Below are positions 18,267 to 26,108 of a stretch of DNA of 64,000 nucleotides, piece by piece. The stretch lies in NCBI RefSeq assembly GCF_005405285.1, contig NZ_BJDT01000002.1, positions 124,001 through 188,000 of the forward strand, read 5' to 3'. The position numbers and the translations under genes were made by a program. Origin of the DNA: Weissella sagaensis. GTDB taxonomy: Bacteria > Bacillota > Bacilli > Lactobacillales > Lactobacillaceae. Position 1 is the stretch's first letter. Every line of letters starts with the position of its first letter. The notes below the pieces were generated by a model. That model did not search any database. It was not told the DNA's origin and was given only the letters and a program-made list of their open reading frames with translations.

Positions 18267-18314
18267 TTGTTTAACTCTCCTTAATCAATGTACGGGTTTT
18301 GCTTAACCAAATAA

Positions 18315-18343
18315 ATATTACCATACTTTATATCGCATAACAA
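18315..18343 (-). promoter_or_regulatory. Promoter of the leader-permease transcript
   Basis: On the minus strand -35 TTGTTA (18343-18338), a 17-base spacer and extended -10 TGGTAATAT (TAATAT at 18320-18315). Predicted start near 18308, giving an untranslated leader of about 175 bases up to the terminator. It begins only about 25 bases after the gnd stop codon. Confidence 0.7.
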
Positions 18344-18367
18344 CATAAATAAATATGTGTTTTTATT

Positions 18368-19795
18368 TTATGCTTCGTCATACCATGAATAATGATACAT
18401 TTCACCAGCTGGCTTATCGACACGTTCATACGTATGGGCGCCAAAATAATCACGTTGTGCTTGGATTAAATTAGCTGGCAATACTGCCGAACGATATGAA
18501 TCATAGTAAGCCACCGCTGCTGACAATGACGGCACTGGGACACCTGCAGTGGTGGCTAATGCAATCACACGACGGGCTGCAGCTTGGTACGACTCAGCAA
18601 TTTGTTTAAAGTAAGGTGATAGTAATAAATTGTGTAAATCAGGCGTTTCATCATATGCATCAGTAATGCGTTGCAAGAATTGCGCGCGGATAATTGCACC
18701 AGCACGCCACAATTGTGCTAATTCACCAAATGGTAGTGACCAATCGTAGTAATTTGAAGCCATTCGTAATTGATCAAATCCTTGCGCGTATGACATTACT
18801 TTACCAAAGTACAATGCCTTACGAATATCTTCAATCGTTGCATTTTGATCACCTTGGAATTCATAATTTGGGCCTGATAATACTTCAGCAGCTGCAACAC
18901 GATCAGTTTTCAATGCTGAAATATAGCGTGCATAGACAGATTCTGTAATTAATGATTGTGGTGCCCCCACTTCTAAGGCTGATTGTGATGACCACTTACC
19001 AGTTCCCTTATTACCAGCACGGTCCAAAATCATATCAACCATTGGGTTACCTGACCCCAAGTCATCATCACGCGTTAGAATATCTGCCGTAATTTCAATC
19101 AAGTATGAATCTAATTCACCTGTATTCCATTGCGCAAAAGTATCCGCTAAATGTTGCTTATCTAGTTTAAGAACACGCTTTAAAATATCATATGATTCTG
19201 CAATTAGCTGCATATCGCCATATTCAATCCCATTGTGTACCATTTTCACATAATGACCAGCACCATCAGGCCCAATATAAGTAACTGTTGGCTTGCCATC
19301 TTCAGGCGCTTTTGCTGCAATTTCTTGCAAAATTGGTTCGACTAAATCATAAGCACCCCGCTGACCACCTGGCATCATTGAAGGACCTTGTAAAGCTCCC
19401 AATTCACCACCAGACACTCCCATGCCAATAAAGTTAATCCCTGATTTTTCTAACTTTTTAGAACGACGAATCGTATCTTCAAAGAAAGTGTTACCACCAT
19501 CCAATAAAATATCACCCTCATTTAGATAAGGTAATAATTCTTCAATGACGGCATCAGTTCCGGCACCTGCCTTAACCATTAGCAGAATACGACGTGGCTT
19601 TTGAATTGATGCGACAAAATCTTCAATCGAATAACTAGGGACAAATCCTGAATCAGGATGCTTTGCCACCAAGTCTTCCGTACGCCCAGATGTACGATTA
19701 TAAAGTGCTACCTTATAGCCACGTGATGCGACATTCAAGGCTAAATTACGTCCCATAACAGCTAGTCCTACAACCCCAAATTCGGCTGTTGCCAT
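18368..19795 (-). CDS. gnd: 6-phosphogluconate dehydrogenase, decarboxylating
   Basis: Converts 6-phosphogluconate to ribulose-5-phosphate and CO2 with reduction of NAD(P)+; with zwf it supplies the phosphoketolase pathway. The N-terminal Rossmann motif is [13 protein letters not shown] with NRTSGRTED at residues 33-41, whose N-R-T pattern favours NADP. Active-site residues K184, N188 and E191 are in [17 protein letters not shown]; the C-terminus has the conserved [12 protein letters not shown] segment. Length is 475 residues, of the Gram-positive GntZ/GndA type. The GGGGGG ribosome site is eight bases before ATG 19795. No clear intrinsic terminator follows the gene directly. Confidence 0.97.
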   Translation of the reverse strand: MATAEFGVVGLAVMGRNLALNVASRGYKVALYNRTSGRTEDLVAKHPDSGFVPSYSIEDFVASIQKPRRILLMVKAGAGTDAVIEELLPYLNEGDILLDGGNTFFEDTIRRSKKLEKSGINFIGMGVSGGELGALQGPSMMPGGQRGAYDLVEPILQEIAAKAPEDGKPTVTYIGPDGAGHYVKMVHNGIEYGDMQLIAESYDILKRVLKLDKQHLADTFAQWNTGELDSYLIEITADILTRDDDLGSGNPMVDMILDRAGNKGTGKWSSQSALEVGAPQSLITESVYARYISALKTDRVAAAEVLSGPNYEFQGDQNATIEDIRKALYFGKVMSYAQGFDQLRMASNYYDWSLPFGELAQLWRAGAIIRAQFLQRITDAYDETPDLHNLLLSPYFKQIAESYQAAARRVIALATTAGVPVPSLSAAVAYYDSYRSAVLPANLIQAQRDYFGAHTYERVDKPAGEMYHYSWYDEA

Positions 19796-19892
19796 ATTTA
19801 AATCCCCCCTATTTGTTCAAATAAAAATAGTCTATATTCATTATTTTAACCTGAGTCTTATAAAATAGCAGCCCAATATTTGATAATAAAAG

Positions 19893-20207
19893 TTAACTGG
19901 TATAGTTTGTTAATAATTGATTTTTCAACGATTCTGGTCCCATTGTTGTTAGAAAGCGTGCTATTGGATTTAAGTCATGCCGATTTTTAAACGCTAATGG
20001 TCTAATTGCAATCAACATCACAATTAAATTATTTTCTGTTAAAAATAATTGACCTGGTTCTAGTAATTTACCTTTAGTATGTTTGCCGATACGCCAACTA
20101 TGGAACATTACCTGGTCGACTTGCTTTTCTTTTAGTGCGTATTGACCATTATTGGTTTGTTGCATTACAACGCCGATCAATTCTGCTGTCGGATATTTAC
20201 TTGCCAT
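19893..20207 (-). CDS. Hypothetical protein, 104 residues
   Basis: I do not recognise a family. The translation is basic and mostly soluble-looking (MASKYPTAELIGVVMQQTNN start), with one hydrophobic stretch NNLIVMLIAIRPLAF in the middle and no cysteine. Ribosome site AGGAAGG precedes ATG 20207 at normal spacing and base composition matches its neighbours, which supports a real gene. It lies between gnd and a 45-residue small protein gene on the same strand; the terminator at 20300-20339 separates it from the latter. Confidence 0.7.
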   Translation of the reverse strand: MASKYPTAELIGVVMQQTNNGQYALKEKQVDQVMFHSWRIGKHTKGKLLEPGQLFLTENNLIVMLIAIRPLAFKNRHDLNPIARFLTTMGPESLKNQLLTNYTS

Positions 20208-20299
20208 AGTTTAACCTTCCTATTAATCTTTTGATATTTTATAACTCATTCATCTTCTATTTTACCTATATCTTATAATCACTGCTTTTTTAATAACAA

Positions 20300-20339
20300 A
20301 AAAACCGTACAAATGTATATCTACATCAGTACGGTTTTT
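20300..20339. terminator. Terminator after the 45-residue protein gene
   Basis: AAAAACCGTAC (20300-20310) pairs with GTACGGTTTTT (20329-20339), extended by an inner ATGTA/TACAT pairing. T tracts exist on both strands; on the minus strand it ends the small-protein transcript. Confidence 0.85.
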
Positions 20340-20363
20340 GTTTAATCACTAATTAGAATCGGA

Positions 20364-20501
20364 TTACTTTGATTCTAATTCAGCTTTACCCTTGGCCCAT
20401 TGTTGGATGTTAACAACTTCAGCATGACGAGCCTTCTTTGCTTGGTCATGTGAAACTGGACGACGGCTGGCCCATGAGTTATATGGTGACTTTACTGTCA
20501 T
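20364..20501 (-). CDS. Small basic protein, 45 residues
   Basis: Begins MTVKSPYNSWASRRPVSH, continues through AKKARHAEVVNIQQW and ends KAELESK. It is rich in Lys/Arg in the first two thirds, has two Trp and no membrane segment. The gene is well equipped: promoter TTGACT-17-TATACT, GGAGG seven to eight bases before ATG 20501, and its own terminator. This argues for a real, well-expressed small protein. I do not recognise it; a ribosome- or nucleic-acid-associated role would fit its charge but is only a guess. Confidence 0.8.
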   Translation of the reverse strand: MTVKSPYNSWASRRPVSHDQAKKARHAEVVNIQQWAKGKAELESK

Positions 20502-20521
20502 AGTTTAATTCCTCCATTTTT

Positions 20522-20568
20522 GTTATCGATAACTTTTAAAGTATACCGATATTTACCAAATTAGTCAA
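20522..20568 (-). promoter_or_regulatory. Strong promoter with palindrome at the start site
   Basis: On the minus strand -35 TTGACT (20568-20563), 17-base spacer, -10 TATACT (20545-20540). The 12-base palindrome GTTATCGATAAC at 20522-20533 falls on the predicted transcription start and may be an operator. Confidence 0.65.
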
Positions 20569-20616
20569 CTCCTCATTACCGTTAGATTACATAATTTCTA
20601 AATAAGAAATAATCAT

Positions 20617-20645
20617 TTGCTTTCTAGCTTTCGACTCCTTATAAT
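20617..20645 (+). promoter_or_regulatory. Promoter of the PNPOx-family gene
   Basis: TTGCTT at 20617-20622, 17-base spacer, TATAAT at 20640-20645, about 45 bases before the start codon. Confidence 0.65.
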
Positions 20646-20689
20646 TAGTAAGTGATATAGTCTGAATTTTATGAGGGAGGTCATTTATT

Positions 20690-21085
20690 ATGGCTAAATT
20701 AACTGATGACATGAAAAAAATGCTACAAGAACAATTCCCATTTTTAGCAACTGCTGATGAAAACGGTATGCCAAAAGTTGGACCAAAAGGATCATTACAC
20801 GTGTTAGACGACTCACATTTAGTATATTTCGAGCACACTTTCCATCATGCATACCATAATTTACAACAAAACGGACGAGCTGCTGTTGCCGTTGCTGACA
20901 GAGAGGCGCAAAAAGGATTCCGCTTTGAAGGCCAAGCTCACATACATGAAAATGATGATTTAGCTAATGAACTATTGCCTGAAAGTATTTTCGAACGTTT
21001 TCCACGCGCTGCTCTGGTTATTATCGATGTAGAGCATATTTTTAAATTAGACAACACATTAGAAGCAGGTACACAAATCGCTTAA
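20690..21085 (+). CDS. Pyridoxamine 5'-phosphate oxidase-family flavin-binding protein
   Basis: A 131-residue single-domain split-barrel protein of the PNPOx-like FMN-binding superfamily. The N-terminal FPFLATADENGMPKVGPKGS pattern is typical of the small general-stress type members, which bind FMN or related cofactors. Real pyridoxamine oxidase activity is unlikely for this short form, and the substrate is unknown. GAGGGAGG lies nine bases before ATG 20690. It is monocistronic, with its own promoter and terminator, and divergent from the small basic protein gene. Confidence 0.75.
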   Translation: MAKLTDDMKKMLQEQFPFLATADENGMPKVGPKGSLHVLDDSHLVYFEHTFHHAYHNLQQNGRAAVAVADREAQKGFRFEGQAHIHENDDLANELLPESIFERFPRAALVIIDVEHIFKLDNTLEAGTQIA

Positions 21086-21130
21086 CCGACTCTTCTATGT
21101 TCAACAATCAATAAAATTTATAGTCAAACC

Positions 21131-21182
21131 AAAGACCGACAAGCTGCTCATATTCAATGAGTTAGTTTGTCGGTCTTTATAT
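21131..21182 (+). terminator. Terminator after the PNPOx-family gene
   Basis: AAAGACCGACAA (21131-21142) pairs with TTGTCGGTCTTT (21167-21178), with further inner CTCAT/ATGAG pairing; a short T/A tract follows. Confidence 0.8.
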
Positions 21183-21257
21183 ATACCATCTATTTGGTTA
21201 AAGTATGATAAAATACTCTAAAAATGTATGAATTAATTAAAGAAAAGAGCCACTCCC

Positions 21258-22178
21258 ATGATTAACAAGCAACCATTATCTGCCAACTCTACTTGGTACC
21301 AAATCGATGAATTAACTTCCAACGACCGTGCATGGCTAATAAATTCCCAAAATATTCCAAACGAAATAATAAACTATGCTATCGATCCCTATGAAAGTGC
21401 ACGCATGGAATTTGATGATGACCATCATTATAATCTAATGATTTTTGACGTTGTTACTCCGACATCAAATCGTGCAACAACTGAACCAATTAGCTTTTTA
21501 TACAACATTGACCAACCTGATTTGTACATATTTACACGTAAAGAAACTGACTATGTTATTAATTACATCACAGAATTCACCAATAAAGCAGATGAAAATT
21601 CACAAATCCAACCCATTGATCTTATTCTCAACGTTGCTGAAAAACTGTCTGATGAATTTATGAAAGTAATTTTAAATATCAATCGGAAACGTCTTTCTAT
21701 TCAAAGTTCAATCAAGTCAACGAAACCTACTCAACCTGCCATTAATCAATTAATGTCCCTACAAACGGACTTAATTTATTTAATTAATTCATTACAAACT
21801 GACTATACATTACTAACAACGCTTAAAAATCATGATCATAACAATCTAAATTCTCGGCAAATCGAACGAATTGAAGATGTTGAGGTAGAACTAAAGCAAG
21901 CTTTAGATACTAGCAAACTATCTCAAGAAGTTACCAGTAGTGTTGCGAATGCTTTTGATAATGTTGCCAACGCTAATCTAAATTGGACAATGAAATTATT
22001 AACTGTGTCATCAATCGTTTTAACCGTCCCCACAATTATCTCTGGCTTCTTTGGTCAAAACGTCATTCTACCATTAACGCGTGTTAACGATGGTTGGATA
22101 TACACTATCTTGATTACCGTTATTTTTATGGTTATTATCACACTAATTCTATGGCGTTATGGTTTCTTTAAAAAATAA
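21258..22178 (+). CDS. CorA-like divalent cation transporter
   Basis: 306 residues with a long soluble N-terminal domain (about 1-235) and two C-terminal TM helices (about 243-262 and 280-301), the CorA plan for Mg2+ or Co2+ channels. Where classical CorA has the pore signature GMN at the end of TM1, this protein has G266-Q267-N268 (SGFFGQNV). The acidic periplasmic MPEL loop is also not evident; ILPLTRVNDGW occupies it. Altered ion selectivity is therefore possible. The ribosome site (AAAAGAG) is weak. An extended -10 TGATAAAAT lies about 45 bases upstream. Confidence 0.78.
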   Translation: MINKQPLSANSTWYQIDELTSNDRAWLINSQNIPNEIINYAIDPYESARMEFDDDHHYNLMIFDVVTPTSNRATTEPISFLYNIDQPDLYIFTRKETDYVINYITEFTNKADENSQIQPIDLILNVAEKLSDEFMKVILNINRKRLSIQSSIKSTKPTQPAINQLMSLQTDLIYLINSLQTDYTLLTTLKNHDHNNLNSRQIERIEDVEVELKQALDTSKLSQEVTSSVANAFDNVANANLNWTMKLLTVSSIVLTVPTIISGFFGQNVILPLTRVNDGWIYTILITVIFMVIITLILWRYGFFKK

Positions 22179-22185
22179 ATAAAAC

Positions 22186-22234
22186 AAAAAAATGTAACAA
22201 ACGTCGTTTAGAACGGCCTTCGTTACATTTTTTT
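22186..22234. terminator. Bidirectional terminator, corA-like gene / femX-like gene
   Basis: Seven A then ATGTAAC-type stem, 22186-22198 pairing with GTTACATTTTTTT at 22222-22234; A and T runs on either side let it serve both convergent genes. Confidence 0.85.
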
Positions 22235-22245
22235 ATTTATTCACA

Positions 22246-23511
22246 CTATCCTCGAGCCAAAATTTTCTTTAAGAAGCGATACACGGCATACTTGGTACTG
22301 TTAATCGGCTTAATAAATGAACCAACTTTTTCTTCTGCATGACCAGCAAAACCTTGTTTAAATCCTAATACACCATCAGAACCATCAAACACACCAGAAA
22401 TACCATAAAAATTATAATTTGGAATTTTACGTGCAACTGCCTGTTTAAACGCGTATTCTTGCACAGCATATGGTCCATAAAAATTCTTATATTCATCATA
22501 CGTTCCTGAATAAAGGTAAATCATTTCATTAGCTGTCGCCAAGAATAAAGCACCTGCAATGACAACAACATCCTTACCAGCTTCTTGTCGTGCAGTCTGT
22601 GCTTGCGCAATTCGTTTCTCATGTTGCTTATGTTGATCAGCATATTCAGCGCGTTGTCGTTTTAACTTTTTATAATTTGGTTTCTCAGAAATGCGTGTAT
22701 CTAAATTAGCCACAACTTCAGCTAAATGATCACGAGCTTGTTGTTGTCCCTTAATATAGGCTGGAAAATCCATTTCAGCAAACACAAAGTACGCATCATC
22801 ACCATATTCTTCAAAGACAGTTTCATAAAAATCTAAGTCTTTATCGTGATAGTCTAATCGATTAGCCGTATCTTGCGTTAAAGCCTTAAATGCTGGTAAT
22901 TCATCTTTGACTAAACGATGCACTTTGATACCAAATTGATCTGTTTTCTTCAAATAATATTTACCATCTTTGGCAAACGATGCCCGTAATGCCTTAGAAT
23001 CACCACCAGCATCTAATACTGGCTGTAGTGATTTCACATATTGCCAAGATGGTGATGAATTAGTCGTCCAGCCTTGGGTTGCTGGCGTATGTGTAAACCC
23101 AATTGCTGTTAGTGCATCAATCACAGTACGATTATCTGTACCAATTTGGTCACCGTCATCATTAAATTTACGATAAATTGCATTTGGCATAATTCGTAAA
23201 AATAGACCTCGATGTTCCTTGGCAAACGCCATAACACCTGCAACAAATTCTGTAACTAATTCTTGATTACTAAAATCAATCAACATACCACCGTCAATTT
23301 GAAAAAGATTTCCCATTTTAACTGGAATCCATCCCAAAACTGCAGCTGCTTGAACTTTATGATCTTCAACTAAACCAACTAATCTTGTTTGCCAGCCACG
23401 ACGAGCCAACAGGCGAGCTTGTGAGGCTGTTTGTAAATAACTACCATCAGCATGCGTTTGGGCAAATGCTTCAAATTCTGCCGTTGTTAATTCTTCAAAT
23501 GAACGTGTCAT
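22246..23511 (-). CDS. FemABX-family peptidoglycan aminoacyltransferase
   Basis: Predicted to use aminoacyl-tRNA to add an amino acid to the stem-peptide lysine of lipid II or its UDP precursor, building the interpeptide bridge. Family features are the GNAT-like N-terminal domain (DGSYLQTASQARLLARRGW near residues 22-40; GMLIDFSN) and the C-terminal YNFYGISGVFDGSDGVLGFKQGF motif. At 421 residues it is longer than Weissella viridescens FemX (about 335). The extra part is a Lys/Glu/Gln-rich helical hairpin around residues 255-310, as in FemA and MurM. Ribosome site AAGGATGAGAG precedes ATG 23511. Which residue it adds cannot be told. Confidence 0.88.
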   Translation of the reverse strand: MTRSFEELTTAEFEAFAQTHADGSYLQTASQARLLARRGWQTRLVGLVEDHKVQAAAVLGWIPVKMGNLFQIDGGMLIDFSNQELVTEFVAGVMAFAKEHRGLFLRIMPNAIYRKFNDDGDQIGTDNRTVIDALTAIGFTHTPATQGWTTNSSPSWQYVKSLQPVLDAGGDSKALRASFAKDGKYYLKKTDQFGIKVHRLVKDELPAFKALTQDTANRLDYHDKDLDFYETVFEEYGDDAYFVFAEMDFPAYIKGQQQARDHLAEVVANLDTRISEKPNYKKLKRQRAEYADQHKQHEKRIAQAQTARQEAGKDVVVIAGALFLATANEMIYLYSGTYDEYKNFYGPYAVQEYAFKQAVARKIPNYNFYGISGVFDGSDGVLGFKQGFAGHAEEKVGSFIKPINSTKYAVYRFLKKILARG

Positions 23512-23802
23512 GTTTAACTCTCATCCTTATCTTCATATATGTTATTTTAAATTATACGCTATCTGCCTTAAATTTTGGCAAACAACTCATAAATCTACGT
23601 TTTCCACAGTAAATAGTGTTAAAAATTTTAATAAAAAGTGTCCAAACAAGCAATTTGTATTGGTTTTTTACTATTTTTTTATGGCTTCAAACTTAAATTA
23701 AAAATAGTCGGTGGAAATCTAACCATCTTTTCCACCTTTTCACGCGAGTTTTCCACAAACAAGCGATCTTTTGCACAAGTTTTTCCACAGTTTAGCATAA
23801 AA
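23512..23802. other. Gene-free interval with a cluster of DnaA-box sequences
   Basis: No credible ORF is present. The interval holds four exact matches to TTWTNCACA on the plus strand: TTTTCCACA at 23600-23608, 23749-23757 and 23781-23789, and TTTTGCACA at 23769-23777. A near match TTTTCCACC is at 23728-23736. Three exact copies fall within 41 bases. The boxes lie upstream of the femX-like gene, whose promoter should also be here. No dnaA, dnaN or rpmH is nearby, so this is not a standard oriC. Confidence 0.6.
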
Positions 23803-23833
23803 AAAGTTGGACTCAATATTTGAGTCCAACTTT
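23803..23833. terminator. Terminator after the flippase gene
   Basis: Perfect 14-bp stem (23803-23816 with 23820-23833), 3-base loop. On the minus strand it runs into seven T, 20 bases after the flippase stop codon. Confidence 0.9.
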
Positions 23834-23851
23834 ATCGTAATATTCATCATT

Positions 23852-25843
23852 TTATTTTTTCAAATGCAACTTATGTGCTAATTTAACAGCACGAGCACCT
23901 AAAATTTCTTCACCAACATGCGTTTTTAAGATAGTAATACCATAAATAACGGTCCCGATCGCACCAGCAATTAGCAACAATAATAATTGTGCTGATTTAG
24001 TATCTGGCACAAACAAACCTAACGTGTACGTAATTGGCGTGACAACCGCATACATAATCAAGCTCCAAAACAGAATAACCATGAATGTTGCATTAAAGGA
24101 TGACCAATCAATATGATATAGCGTTGATAGATGATGAATCGCAATAATCATCCCCACCATAAATGCAATGGTTGTTGCAAGCAATGGTCCCATACCTTGT
24201 AGCCAGATGGTTAATGGTATTTGCAAAACAAATTTCAAAATGAAAATTAGTACTAACAGTCTAACTGTATAACCCAATCGTCCTAATCCTTGATAAATTG
24301 CTAAAACAACCATATATAAACTCAAGAAAATAGCTGAATAACTAGCAAATTGTAAAATTAAAGTACCATTAGTCAAATCAGATGTTTGATAAAACAAAAT
24401 ATAAAGTGGTCGTGCAATTGCCACCATCCCCAAAACTGCCGGCACCATAACAAACGCTAATAATTTAAAAGCAAATTGAATCTGATGGCCAATATTTTCA
24501 CGATCACCCAGCTCACGTGCTCTTGAAATCATTGGCAACGCTGTTTCAGACATCCCAACTGCTAGCGACACAACTAACATGACCAACTTATTTGAATTAA
24601 AAGCAAATTGGGCATACATTGCTTGCATTGCATCATTCGAAACACTAGTAAAGGCACGTATAATTCTAAAGAATGTATACTGATCAAATACTTGGACTAA
24701 GGAAATGGCTGACCCTGCAAAGATAACCGGTACTGATTGTCGTGCCATTCTGATTAAAATAGCACGAGCATCAAATTTCTTAACTTGAACACCCTGCTGG
24801 CGTTGTTCACTAAAGAAACGACGCCTACGTAAAATGCCAAATAGTAAAATAATAATCGCTGCCAAAGCACCCCAAAAGGCAGCAAACGTTGATTGGACAG
24901 TGGCATCAACCCAGTTACCATGATGTCCGACCATAATCCAATACGTCATGGCCAGCATGTACACGACTCGCACTAGTTGTTCAATAAACTGTGACCAAGC
25001 CGATAAAGCCATGAATTCAAACCCTTGCACATAGCCTCGCAACATTGATAGAACCGGAATAATCACAACAGCAGCCGATAAAGCTCTGATAACCCGAACG
25101 ACGTTAGGATCACCTTGTGATAATAACCCTGCTAACAAATACAATGCTGCACCAGAAACAATGCCTAAAATAGCACCTAAATTTAAAGCTTGCCGGAAAA
25201 TATGCCGAATTGCTTCATACTGACGCGAAGCACTATATTCAGCAACTAATCGTGCCAAAACGTTAGGCAACCCAGCTGTAGCAATCAGCAAAGCTACACT
25301 ATAAATTTGATAACCTTGTGAAAATAGTGAATTAGCTAAGTTATAGTACACATTACCAATCATTGCAATCCAAGGAATCACATATAATGCACCTAACAGA
25401 CGTGATGCTAAGCTACCAATTGTCATCCAAGCTGATCCACGTAACATTCGGGATTTTGCATCCTTCTCTGATTCTACTGGTGGTGTCATTGTTTCTTGAT
25501 TGGTTACTTCTGGTTGTACAGGCGGCGCTGCAACACTGTTTTTAAACACCTTCTCAGTTACTGGTTGTTTAGTCAGGGGCGTTGCTGAATTGCTAGTGAC
25601 CGTGTCGGGTACTTCATGTACTTTAAACGTTGCAACCCCATTTTTATGCATTTTAACGTTAGCACTATTTACTGTCAGTGGTTTCGTACGCTCTGACGTT
25701 GTATTTTCCGGAGAAAGTGCCTCATCATGCCGCTCATCAAAAATTTCATCAACTTTTTTACCATTAATAATTTGATTTAATTCTTCAAACGTAATATCTC
25801 GTCGAAATGGTGAATTTGATTGGGGTGTTTTATCGTCCTTCAT
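23852..25843 (-). CDS. MurJ/YtgP-type lipid II flippase (MOP superfamily)
   Basis: A polytopic membrane protein of 663 residues. The region from about residue 135 on has some 14 TM segments and resembles the YtgP/MurJ polysaccharide-transporter group (RGSAWMTIGSLASRLLGALYVIPW; TAGLPNVLARLVAEYS), which flips lipid-linked cell-wall precursors. The first 130 residues are an unusual hydrophilic, Thr/Pro/Glu-rich extension predicted to be cytoplasmic and disordered, which Bacillus YtgP (about 544 residues) lacks. GGAAGGGG precedes ATG 25843. Its neighbour, the FemABX-type ligase, also acts in cell-wall synthesis. Confidence 0.88.
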   Translation of the reverse strand: MKDDKTPQSNSPFRRDITFEELNQIINGKKVDEIFDERHDEALSPENTTSERTKPLTVNSANVKMHKNGVATFKVHEVPDTVTSNSATPLTKQPVTEKVFKNSVAAPPVQPEVTNQETMTPPVESEKDAKSRMLRGSAWMTIGSLASRLLGALYVIPWIAMIGNVYYNLANSLFSQGYQIYSVALLIATAGLPNVLARLVAEYSASRQYEAIRHIFRQALNLGAILGIVSGAALYLLAGLLSQGDPNVVRVIRALSAAVVIIPVLSMLRGYVQGFEFMALSAWSQFIEQLVRVVYMLAMTYWIMVGHHGNWVDATVQSTFAAFWGALAAIIILLFGILRRRRFFSEQRQQGVQVKKFDARAILIRMARQSVPVIFAGSAISLVQVFDQYTFFRIIRAFTSVSNDAMQAMYAQFAFNSNKLVMLVVSLAVGMSETALPMISRARELGDRENIGHQIQFAFKLLAFVMVPAVLGMVAIARPLYILFYQTSDLTNGTLILQFASYSAIFLSLYMVVLAIYQGLGRLGYTVRLLVLIFILKFVLQIPLTIWLQGMGPLLATTIAFMVGMIIAIHHLSTLYHIDWSSFNATFMVILFWSLIMYAVVTPITYTLGLFVPDTKSAQLLLLLIAGAIGTVIYGITILKTHVGEEILGARAVKLAHKLHLKK

Positions 25844-25868
25844 GCGTAGTCCCCTTCCTAATATTTAA

Positions 25869-25941
25869 TGACGCTACACAGACTCGAACTGTGATCTAAG
25901 ACTTAGGAGGTCCTTGTTCTATCCTGTTGAACTATAGCGCC
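25869..25941 (-). tRNA. tRNA-Arg(CCT)
   Basis: A 73-base cloverleaf on the minus strand: acceptor GGCGCTA/TAGCGTC with one G-U, D stem GTTC/GAAC, anticodon stem AGGAC/GTCTT with loop CTCCTAA (anticodon CCT, reads AGG), and T arm CACAG-TTCGAGT-CTGTG. The discriminator is A; CCA is not encoded. A TATAAT at 25966-25961 upstream could be its -10. Confidence 0.95.
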
Positions 25942-26042
25942 AGTATCAACCCAATATATTATTATACACAATAAATCTCATTGTTTGTAGATGTAATTCA
26001 CCATATTCAATAATGATAACGTATTTGACCATAAATAACACA

Positions 26043-26079
26043 TAAAAAAATCACTGTGTTCAGACGAATACAGTGATTT
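26043..26079 (-). terminator. Terminator after leuS
   Basis: AAATCACTGT (26048-26057) pairs with ACAGTGATTT (26070-26079); on the minus strand a seven-T tract follows. Confidence 0.85.
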
Positions 26080-26108
26080 CATTTACCTATTACAAATAAA
26101 TTGTCAAA

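Noticed and set aside
18102-18367. T-box or known riboswitch for the permease
   Set aside because: No T-box core (such as AGGGTGGNACCGCG) or known aptamer; the signals fit a leader-peptide attenuator instead.
23512-23851. Chromosomal origin (oriC)
   Set aside because: DnaA boxes are clustered, but dnaA, dnaN, rpmH and a clear AT-rich unwinding element next to them are missing; kept only as a DnaA-box cluster.
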